Assembly (NCBI RefSeq): GCF_000332155.1
Contig: NZ_KB235903.1
Coordinates: forward strand, 549,315 to 613,314
Origin: Kamptonema formosum PCC 6407
GTDB taxonomy: Bacteria; Cyanobacteriota; Cyanobacteriia; Cyanobacteriales; Microcoleaceae
Length of the DNA stretch: 64,000 bases
Direction of reading: 5' to 3'
Made by a program: the position numbers and the translations under genes. The number at the start of each line of letters is the position of its first letter. Position 1 is the first letter of the stretch. The notes under the pieces were generated by a model. It made no database searches, had not been told where the DNA came from, and worked only from the letters and a program-made list of their open reading frames with translations. Positions 52,603 through 59,374 of the stretch are shown in pieces.

Positions 52603-54087
52603 TGACACTCCCCGGTCTAAACACACGGGGATTCTTAAGGACAAACTTTGGGAGATGAATCCGCCCAAAGTTTAATTCTTAAAGGGTTAGTCAGCAACCC
52701 GCTACCCACTCGCTCAACAAATGAGTCTGTGGCTACTTTTGCTTTTCTAATGATGTTCGCTGCCCCGTTAGTATCTGCATTGATTAACCACCCAGCGCTA
52801 GAACGGTACAGACCTCGCTTGATTCGCTTACCCGATGGCTGCCAATTGTTGGGTTTTTCACCAACTTTTACTGGCAGAAAATCTCGGTCTAAAAAACTAG
52901 CTTTTGACGTATAAGATTCGTCTTGATCTACAAATCGCCATCCCCTTAAGTTACATTCTTGAGCTAGGCGTTCTTTGACTTTAGATGTCGGTATTTGGAC
53001 AAAGTTCTGATTGGTCTTACCTCCCATATTTACTTCTTGCTTTTGCCCCTTATTCCAACCGAAAATCATGACGTTAATTTGGTGGTTTTCGCAATAATCT
53101 ACGATGGTTCTAACTGCCTTATTAACCGCATCTCTCATCCTTCTGGTACGAGTTTCCGACAACTGTTGCAGCCGTTTTGACGAGAAACCTTTAGGCATCT
53201 TATATTTGGCGTGTTCCGATTCGATTCGCGCCTTTTCTTTGTTAAACCATTGGTTCCAAGACTTTAACTTCCGACCATCAATAATAAATGGCTTGCCATT
53301 GCTAGAGACACAAGTTAACCAATTATTGATGCCGCGATCTATTCCCAAAATCCCTGTTACTTCCAAGCTACAGCTAGGGGCTTGTTTGGTAAAAGATTTA
53401 TGAATGTACTCGACCCAAACCTCACCATTTCTAGGGATTAGCCGGAGTTCTTTAATCTGACAATCTTTGATCCGTTCAGGTAACGGAACCCAGAGAGCAT
53501 CTGTTCCAAAATGTTCTTTACCTTTATTCCCTAGAGGTAATCTAACTTTATTCCCCACTACTTTCAACGCTTGACCAGGATATGAAATCTGATACATTCC
53601 TCCTTTGGTTCTGTACTTGGGAAGTCTCGGTTTTTGGTTGAGTTCTCCTTTATAAGCTAATTTCTCTAATGCTCGGAAAGAGTTAAAAGATTCAGCAACA
53701 GATTTGATGGATTGTTGCGCGACTTGCGAGTATAGCAACCCGTAATTCTCGTTGGTCTTGGCAATCCTGTACAAATCGAGATATTTGACAGCACTTTTGT
53801 TTTCAAAGTACCGTTGCCGACTTTCATAAGTCCCGACATTAAACAGGTTGTTTGACCATCTCAGTAGTTGCTCGACAATGGTCTTGTCGAACCCCGTTAA
53901 ATGCCATACATCTTTTTGTACTGCGTACATTTAATTTACTGTCTGTTGTACTATGTTTACTGTACACCATAAATAGACAAGTCAAGCTCAGACTGAAACA
54001 AGTTAAGCGGTTACATTGAAGCACAAAGAGTCGGCAGGATTTATCCTGCAATGCCCTTTCATCCCTGGACTAAAGTCTAGCGAGTTT
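52603..54087 (-). mobile_element. IS200/IS605-type element carrying only tnpB
   Basis: Right end at about 52603-52632: hairpin CCCCG-loop-CGGGG and TTGACACTC, read on the minus strand as GAATCCCCGTG ... CGGGGAGTGTCAA, the usual end of such elements. Left end at about 54032-54087: hairpin GCAGGAT-TT-ATCCTGC, then CCCTTTCATCCC, a TGGACTAAAGTCTA hairpin and GTTTTC. There is no tnpA in between, so transposition would need a transposase supplied elsewhere. The guide (omega/re) RNA would overlap the tnpB 3' end and the right-end hairpin. Confidence 0.8.
52635..53930 (-). CDS. tnpB: TnpB-type RNA-guided nuclease with rearranged RuvC site
   Basis: 431 residues. The N-terminal half is the RNA/DNA-binding part of OrfB/TnpB proteins. 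The RuvC core has Asp198 in GILGIDRGINNWLTCV and Asp386 in WLINADTNGAANIIRKA. At the position of the usual second catalytic Glu the sequence reads MIFGWNKGQKQEVNMG, with no acidic residue in the normal place; instead a conserved Glu338 lies in the later segment DQDESYTSKASFLDRDFLP. The CxxC zinc-finger cysteines are absent. Both traits define a recognised subgroup of TnpB proteins with a rearranged active site. Appears full length. Confidence 0.88.
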   Translation of the reverse strand: MYAVQKDVWHLTGFDKTIVEQLLRWSNNLFNVGTYESRQRYFENKSAVKYLDLYRIAKTNENYGLLYSQVAQQSIKSVAESFNSFRALEKLAYKGELNQKPRLPKYRTKGGMYQISYPGQALKVVGNKVRLPLGNKGKEHFGTDALWVPLPERIKDCQIKELRLIPRNGEVWVEYIHKSFTKQAPSCSLEVTGILGIDRGINNWLTCVSSNGKPFIIDGRKLKSWNQWFNKEKARIESEHAKYKMPKGFSSKRLQQLSETRTRRMRDAVNKAVRTIVDYCENHQINVMIFGWNKGQKQEVNMGGKTNQNFVQIPTSKVKERLAQECNLRGWRFVDQDESYTSKASFLDRDFLPVKVGEKPNNWQPSGKRIKRGLYRSSAGWLINADTNGAANIIRKAKVATDSFVERVGSGLLTNPLRIKLWADSSPKVCP

Positions 54088-54557
54088 TCAGGGTATTTCT
54101 TATAAGGCAGGGCTGTTTCATTCTCAGATCGAAAGGCCAGTTTGTGTAGGGCAGTGCCCCCGTACCTACCCCCAAACCCTTAGTCCGTCAAGGGTTAAAA
54201 CCCTGCCTCAAAGTTTAAGTCCTCGCTTAGTGGACTGAAGAACTTAATTAGTCCACTAAGCGAGGACTTAAGCTATAAGAGTAGGGTTTTATACCAAATC
54301 CAGGTTTCCCATCCCGTTTATTCTCTTAGTCCGCGCAGGCGGACTTCGTTTGTATAGAAGCGGTTTTAACCGCCGATTCATAAAGGGGATAACTAACCCG
54401 GATTTGGTATTAACCCCTGGCGGGTTTCAGCTTAAGTTGACACTAATGCCTTGGGGCGCTACCCTACAAAGCCTTAATTTCCTGAGAATGAAACAGCCAT
54501 AAACTCGATTAGCGGAAATAATTCAGCCGTGAATCCCTAACTCTACACGAGGCAACT
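53931..54557. other. gene-free region: tnpB element left end and nested palindromes
   Basis: 627 bp. 53931-54087 is the leader and left end of the tnpB element. 54111-54498 is a nest of three inverted-repeat structures. The remaining ~60 bp lead to the Uma2 gene. Confidence 0.75.
54111..54498. mobile_element. 388-bp composite MITE with three nested inverted repeats
   Basis: Outer perfect 17-bp ends GGCTGTTTCATTCTCAG (54111-54127) and its complement (54482-54498). Inside are a perfect 22-bp hairpin (arms 54215-54236 and 54250-54271, 13-base loop) and a second element with ends ATACCAAATCC (54291-54301) and GGATTTGGTAT (54400-54410), which itself contains an F-family palindrome (54327-54376). 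No ORF. Confidence 0.85.
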
Positions 54558-55202
54558 ATGCAAGTCCAACTTCAACAAATCATCGTCTCCCCCGGTCAGC
54601 AACTTCTGATGACCGATGTCAGTTGGCAAATGTACGAACAACTGTTAGAGGAGTATGCTGAAAAACGGGGTACGCGGATTAATTATAGTCAGGGAATCTT
54701 AGAAATTATGGTGCCCTTACCGGAACATGAAGATGATAAAGTAATGATTGCTGACTTTGTAAAAGCCATATTGGAAGAATATGAGATAGAATTTCGCAGT
54801 CTGGGTTCGACCACGTTTAAAAGTCAAAATATGTTACAGGGACTAGAAGCCGATGACTGTTTTTATATCGAAAATGAGGTCGCCGTTCGCGGCAAAAAAC
54901 GTATTGATTTAACTGTCGATCCGCCTCCAGATTTAGCCATTGAAATTGACATTACTTCTCGCACCCGGTTTAATAATTATCAAGCATTAGGAGTCGGAGA
55001 ACTGTGGCGATTTAATGGGAAGAAATTAGAAATCAACGTGCTGCAAGCAGGGCAATACGTACAGGTTAGTGAAAGTCCTCATTTTCCAAGGTTGCCATTG
55101 CTGGATCGAGCGATCGCTCAGTATTTAGAACAAAGTAAAATTGAGGGAAGAAATAAAACAATGAAAGCTTTTCGGGCTTGGGTAAGGGCACAAATTGAAT
55201 AA
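54558..55202 (+). CDS. Uma2 family (DUF820) endonuclease-like protein
   Basis: 214 residues. TDVSWQMYEQLLEEYAEKRG with RINYSQGILEIMVPLPEHE starts the domain; the PD-(D/E)XK-like core is DDCFYIENE, then PPPDLAIEIDITSRTRFNNY. Uma2 proteins are extremely abundant in cyanobacteria; they share the restriction-endonuclease fold but their role is not established. The first ~15 residues and the C-terminal helix extend a little beyond the core. It is not obviously linked to a partner. Confidence 0.9.
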   Translation: MQVQLQQIIVSPGQQLLMTDVSWQMYEQLLEEYAEKRGTRINYSQGILEIMVPLPEHEDDKVMIADFVKAILEEYEIEFRSLGSTTFKSQNMLQGLEADDCFYIENEVAVRGKKRIDLTVDPPPDLAIEIDITSRTRFNNYQALGVGELWRFNGKKLEINVLQAGQYVQVSESPHFPRLPLLDRAIAQYLEQSKIEGRNKTMKAFRAWVRAQIE

Positions 55203-55246
55203 AAAATAGATTTACTTAGTTAACAAATTACAATCAAGGAGTCATC

Positions 55247-55939
55247 GTGCATTTATTAATTCCCGCCGCAGGCAGTGGCCGGCGGATGGGCAGCGATCGC
55301 AATAAGTTGCTGCTACCATTATTGGGCAAATCCTTACTGGCTTGGACTCTGGAAGTCGCTGAAGCCTCGGAACATATTACCTGGATTGGGATTATGGGCC
55401 AACCAGCAGATTTTCCTGACTTTCAAGAAATTCTGACCAATTTCCCTCTGACTAAGCCAGTCCTACTGATTCATGGAGGTGCAACTCGCCAAGAGTCAGT
55501 TTACAACGGTTTGCAGGCGCTTCCAGCAACAGCAGAGCAAGTTTTGATTCACGACGGCGCGAGGTGTCTGGCCACGCCAGATTTGTTTAATCGCTGCGCT
55601 GAGGCGTTGTTCCAGTTTCCGGGTTTAATTGCGGCTGTCCCAGTTAAGGACACGATTAAAGTTACTGATGAAACTGGCTTAGTAAAAGATACTCCCGATC
55701 GCAGCCAACTGTGGGCGGCCCAAACTCCCCAAGGATTTGAGGTCAAATTATTAAAAGATTGTCACGCCAAAGGCCGTCAATTGGGATGGGAAGTCACAGA
55801 CGATGCGGCTTTGTTTGAAAAATGCGGTTTGCCAGTCCAAATTGTTCAGGGAGAGGAGACAAATTTGAAGGTGACAACGCCAATGGATTTAGCGATCGCA
55901 GAATTCATCTTGCGGCAACGAGCTCAGGCGCACCTTTAA
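55247..55939 (+). CDS. ispD: 2-C-methyl-D-erythritol 4-phosphate cytidylyltransferase
   Basis: 230 residues. CTP-binding motif LIPAAGSGRRMGSDRNKLLL at the very start, then QVLIHDGARCLATPDLF, AAVPVKDTIKVTDETG and RSQLWAAQTPQGFEV. IspD makes CDP-ME in the MEP pathway of isoprenoid synthesis. The start is a GTG at 55247, with AAGGAG nine bases upstream. The 3' end overlaps the converging LysR gene by 35 bp. Confidence 0.95.
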   Translation: MHLLIPAAGSGRRMGSDRNKLLLPLLGKSLLAWTLEVAEASEHITWIGIMGQPADFPDFQEILTNFPLTKPVLLIHGGATRQESVYNGLQALPATAEQVLIHDGARCLATPDLFNRCAEALFQFPGLIAAVPVKDTIKVTDETGLVKDTPDRSQLWAAQTPQGFEVKLLKDCHAKGRQLGWEVTDDAALFEKCGLPVQIVQGEETNLKVTTPMDLAIAEFILRQRAQAHL

Positions 55940-56816
55940 GCGTATCCAAAAACGCAAACACCGCCGGTACTAACAGCGCATCTTTCAAAACAGCTACCCC
56001 AATTATCCTTTCCAGAGGAACTGGCAAACTGTACACCTGTACCCCTTCCGGTATCGGTTCCGCAGCCAAACGCGGGAGAATTGCTACACCCAAACCTTGG
56101 ACAACCATGCTGAGAATTGTTGAGTCTTCGCTAAGTTCGTAAGCGATATCGACAAGCAATTCCGCAGCCGTCAAGTAATTGCGAATCGGCCAAGAACAGC
56201 TATAGTCCGGCGGTTCTAAAATTAAGGGGAAACTAGCTAAATCTTCCCAGGTAAATTTATTACCTTTTAATTTGGCATTCGGCGGTACCAAAACAATATA
56301 TTCATCGCGCAAAAGTTCCCTAGTTTCAAACTCATCGCAAGTAGGAATAGTGACGATACCAATATCTGCGCGGCGCGATCGCACAGCTTGTTCCACACCC
56401 TGAGTATGGGGAATTTCCGTAATGCTGACCGCAATTTTGGGGAAACGGCGGCGGAAGTTGGCAATCACTCCGGGGAGTACGTGAGTCGCCACGCTGCGAA
56501 AAGAGGCAATTCGCACTAATCCCCCCTGCAAACCTCTTTCTAGGGAAGCTTCTTTGACCATCATCTCTAAGGATTGCAGAATTTCGCGACCGTGAGCGAG
56601 AATTCTCTCTCCTACTGGCGTTAGGTGAGCACCGTGACGGCCTCGGTGAAATAGGGGCACGCCTAATTCTTCTTCTAAACTCGCGATCGCATGGCTGACT
56701 GCTGACTGCGACAATTCTAGAGACAAAGCAGCATCACTAAAATTGCCGCAATCCGCCACTGCAACCAAGGCGTGTAACTGCGAGATTTTCATTTTGCGCG
56801 TATTAATTTCTTTCAT
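55905..56816 (-). CDS. LysR-type transcriptional regulator
   Basis: 303 residues. An N-terminal winged helix-turn-helix (ISQLHALVAVADCGNFSDAA, LSQSAVSHAIASLEEELGVP, LFHRGRHGAHLTPVGERIL) is followed by the two-lobed effector-binding domain (GGLVRIASFRSVATHVLPGV; IVTIPTCDEFETRELLRDEY). The effector and target are unknown. A shorter start at 56792 (MKISQLHALV) is as likely as the ATG at 56816. It converges with and overlaps ispD; the gene upstream (56998) is divergent and could be a target. Confidence 0.9.
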   Translation of the reverse strand: MKEINTRKMKISQLHALVAVADCGNFSDAALSLELSQSAVSHAIASLEEELGVPLFHRGRHGAHLTPVGERILAHGREILQSLEMMVKEASLERGLQGGLVRIASFRSVATHVLPGVIANFRRRFPKIAVSITEIPHTQGVEQAVRSRRADIGIVTIPTCDEFETRELLRDEYIVLVPPNAKLKGNKFTWEDLASFPLILEPPDYSCSWPIRNYLTAAELLVDIAYELSEDSTILSMVVQGLGVAILPRLAAEPIPEGVQVYSLPVPLERIIGVAVLKDALLVPAVFAFLDTLKGAPELVAAR

Positions 56817-56997
56817 AGGCTTGGTATCAGTTTTGCCTAGATTGCGATCGAGGGAGGACTGGGGATGGAAAAATCTATCTATCGATTTTATTCATGTAAG
56901 CTATTCAAACCATGCTTTGAATATCTATTTATAACTTGTTAAAGTGAGTTTAACAGAGAAAACAACGAATACAGTCTCGCACTTGAGGAGTGCTGCT

Positions 56998-57282
56998 ATG
57001 CAAACATCTGAGAAGTGGCTAGACCCAGAAAAGCTAAAATTTACGTCAATTCCGGGGAAAGAGTCTCAAACCAAACAGCCACCTTTATTATCCCTACTAA
57101 AGCACATTTTTGAGTCTTTACTTGCAGCCGCTATCTGCCGCGATGAACTCAGACTTTGGCAAACATCAGATCGGTTGGGCAATACCTTATGGCACGCTTA
57201 CGATCCGGCTACAGGTCGCTCTACATCTGCGGTCACTGAAGATGAAATGCGAGTTTGGATTGAGCAACATTACTACAAATAG
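56998..57282 (+). CDS. small protein of unknown function
   Basis: 94 residues from the ATG at 56998, which has a GAGGAG ribosome binding site nine bases upstream; a GTG at 56944 would add 18 residues. The C-terminal half, RDELRLWQTSDRLGNTLWHA with YDPATGRSTSAVTEDEMRVW, looks like a folded domain of a type often seen in cyanobacterial hypotheticals. No motif identifies a function. Divergent from the LysR gene. Confidence 0.68.
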   Translation: MQTSEKWLDPEKLKFTSIPGKESQTKQPPLLSLLKHIFESLLAAAICRDELRLWQTSDRLGNTLWHAYDPATGRSTSAVTEDEMRVWIEQHYYK

Positions 57283-57636
57283 TTTAGGGCAATCGCGCTT
57301 TTTTGGCAATTGTACCAGCAATATTTCTGAGCAACTATCTGTAGCTAGCATTGAGAAGAATGTTCTTAGCTAGTACAGATTGATGAAATTCGACTAGAAC
57401 AGTTACATACTATGGCAACTGTTCTAGTAAAACTTGAAAAATCTGTACCTTTGCAGATGGACAGTCATAGATGAAAGTAGAGATATAGGTACGTTGTTGC
57501 GCTTTAGCGAAAGCAGCGTCATGACATACAAAATACTGAAGTTATCTAATTGACGTTACTTTAGATTGCTATCTCTCTGCTAAATTATCGCGTCAATTTT
57601 TCTTACAACTCAAACAGATTAAGGGAGTTTACGGCT
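57283..57636. other. structured intergenic region
   Basis: 354 bp. A long hairpin has outer arms GTACAGATT (57373-57381) and AATCTGTAC (57440-57448) and inner arms ACTAGAACAGTT (57393-57404) and AACTGTTCTAGT (57417-57428). A small GCTTT-AGCG-AAAGC hairpin lies near 57500. No T-run follows, and no gene was seen. Confidence 0.65.
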
Positions 57637-57924
57637 ATGTTTGAACGCAATTCCCAATTTACCGCTATTAAACTTGAAAATAATCAAGTATTCAGGCTAC
57701 CAAAAGCCTACCGAGATGTGCAGGTTTTGTCAGGAACCGCTTGGATAACTATTGACAAACAAGATATCATCTTAAAAAGTGGAGAAAAAGTTTCACTTCC
57801 CTTAAGTAAAAATTTTGCTGTAATTTCTGCTTTGAGTAAAAGCCCGTTAATTTTGGAAGTCCTGACTGATGAGAAGAAAGCAATAACAAACCAATTTACG
57901 GAGCGGTTAACAGTAGTCCGTTAA
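57637..57924 (+). CDS. DUF2917-like small protein
   Basis: 95 residues. The pattern FRLPKAYRDVQVLSGTAWIT followed by IDKQDIILKSGEKVSLPLSK resembles DUF2917, a small beta-rich (cupin-like) family of unknown function in which the conserved element is a Gly-x-x-Trp-x-Thr strand. AAGGGAG lies upstream of the ATG. I am fairly sure of the gene, less so of the family. Confidence 0.65.
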   Translation: MFERNSQFTAIKLENNQVFRLPKAYRDVQVLSGTAWITIDKQDIILKSGEKVSLPLSKNFAVISALSKSPLILEVLTDEKKAITNQFTERLTVVR

Positions 57925-58409
57925 ACGCGATTATGGTAAGCTATTACGCATCTAAATCGAATACAAAGACGGGTAGGATGCCCATCCCACAAGAAGCTCA
58001 TAAAAACTGACTGTCAATTAAACGTAGGGTGGGCGCTCGCCGCAACCAGCCTGTAACTCATAGCTAAATCCAATTAAAAATTAAAAGTTAAAAATTAAAA
58101 AAGAAATCAATTACATTTTTAATTTTTAATTTTACATTTTTAATTCTTGAGAGAGGCGAGCGCCCACCTGACAATTTATAGCGTTTATTTATGTCCACCT
58201 ACTTACCTGCGGAATGTGGGTTGTAAGTAGCTGGACATAAAGATTGCCATTGCGAGGGTTGGGAAACCACCTCAAGTCCTTGCGATTGCGGAGCACAGCG
58301 AACAATGACATACTTACGTTTATTTATGTCCGACTACTTAAGGCTTTTGCGTTGCGAAGCCTAAATTATTGACAATGGCTAAAATCCAGAGTTCGCACTC
58401 TTGACCGAC
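57925..58409. repeat. pile-up of at least four repeat elements
   Basis: 57937-58018: 82-bp copy of the segment at 47874-47960. 58020-58205: element with GTGGGCGCTCGCC and GGCGAGCGCCCAC arms, an AAAATTA-rich core and the end TATTTATGTCCACCTACTTA. 58224-58342: element with ends TAAGTAGCTGGACATAAA and ATTTATGTCCGACTACTTA. 58343-58398: relative of the centre of the MITE at 12712-12865. No gene. Confidence 0.78.
58224..58342. mobile_element. GGACATAAATAAA element, copy C
   Basis: 119 bp with nearly perfect inverted ends (TAAGTAGCTGGACATAAA at 58224-58241; TTTATGTCCGACTACTTA ending at 58342). Inside is a CATTGCGA/TCCTTGCGATTGCG segment related to the short GCAATGAC repeats at 47765 and 48000. Confidence 0.75.
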
Positions 58410-58796
58410 TCATTCCAAAGGACAAGCACAACTTTTTTTCCCTAACCACCGCTCTCCTACCTGTTTAAGGGCCACCATCACTGGCTGAACTTCTCGGCCT
58501 TTCTCTGTGAGAGCATATTCAACATGAGGCGGAATTTCTGGATAAACAGTCCGTTTCACTAAACCGTGCATTTCTAACTCTCTGAGCCTCAGAGTTAGGG
58601 TTTTGGAGCTAATACCAGGTAAAGCTTCTAAAAGTTCATGGGTGCGGCGATCGCACCTAAATAGCTCTCGCAAAATCAGCACAGACCATTTACTCCCTAG
58701 TAATTCTAGCATGAACTGAATCGGACAGCTACTATCAAAACACCAGCTAGCCTTAATTCGGGAATCAGCATCGGTTAAATTATGTTTTATTTTCAT
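58410..58796 (-). CDS. HxlR/MarR-like transcriptional regulator
   Basis: 128 residues. The winged helix contains CPIQFMLELLGSKWSVLILR with ELFRCDRRTHELLEALPGIS and SKTLTLRLRELEMHGLVKRT, then VEYALTEKGREVQPVMVALK: the HxlR family. Such regulators often sense redox stress or small electrophiles through the N-terminal cysteine; Cys residues at WCFDSSCP and near the C-terminus (CACPLE) could serve. The target is unknown. Confidence 0.9.
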   Translation of the reverse strand: MKIKHNLTDADSRIKASWCFDSSCPIQFMLELLGSKWSVLILRELFRCDRRTHELLEALPGISSKTLTLRLRELEMHGLVKRTVYPEIPPHVEYALTEKGREVQPVMVALKQVGERWLGKKSCACPLE

Positions 58797-59374
58797 TTGT
58801 TTAGCTTAATTAGATGTTAAGGAATCAACTTTTTGTCAACTCAACTAGGCGGTTAAAACCGCTACTATGCAAACTAAACCCGCCGACGAGGGTTTCAAAA
58901 CCCTCAATGTTTTTCCAGTCCGCGCAGGCGGACTTCGGTTGTGTAGCCGCGAATTCTATTCGCCTGGACTATTCGTCTGGACTTATTCGCCGGGCCTAAT
59001 TTTTATTGTTTCCTTAATCTTTTTTTATAATAACCTATACAAGCCAGTAAGTGCCAATTTTTTACTTTTGGTAACTAAGGAGACTTGCCGTAACTATCTT
59101 GTGGTTAGGAATAGAAGTAATAAGATGTAAATAGAGGGAATAAAAAAGTCTCTCCGACGAAGTATCTCTCGCTAGGCATAGAAAATCACCCTAAGAATTA
59201 ACGGTTAATTGCTGGGGATCAATCTCTGACCTATCCCAGATACATTGTTTAACATCATTTAAACCCATTAGTCAAGAGTTCGTTACCTTTCGAGATGAAT
59301 TGGTAACAAAAGTACATTTAAAAGTTTTGTCTTAAGCTTGTCAGATTGAGCTTAAGCTTGGAGGAACTAAACCC
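58797..59374. other. intergenic region with F-family palindromes and ppsA regulatory DNA
   Basis: 58851-58965 holds nested inverted repeats (GGCGGTTAAAACCGC, GAGGGTTTCAAAACCCTC, CAGTCCGCGCAGGCGGACT). 59282-59360 holds a GTTACC/GGTAAC inverted pair and a CTTAAGCTTG direct repeat just before the ppsA ribosome binding site. No gene. Confidence 0.65.
59282..59360 (+). promoter_or_regulatory. candidate operator upstream of PEP synthase
   Basis: Inverted repeat GTTACC-N14-GGTAAC (59282-59307) and two copies of CTTAAGCTTG 20 bp apart (59331-59340 and 59351-59360), the second touching the GGAGG ribosome binding site. The spacing of about two helical turns suits cooperative binding of a dimeric regulator. 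Confidence 0.4.

Noticed and set aside
54558-55202. Uma2 protein as part of a defence system with the neighbouring tnpB
   Set aside because: Uma2 genes are extremely common and scattered in cyanobacteria; the two genes are separated by 600 bp of repeats and face away from each other.
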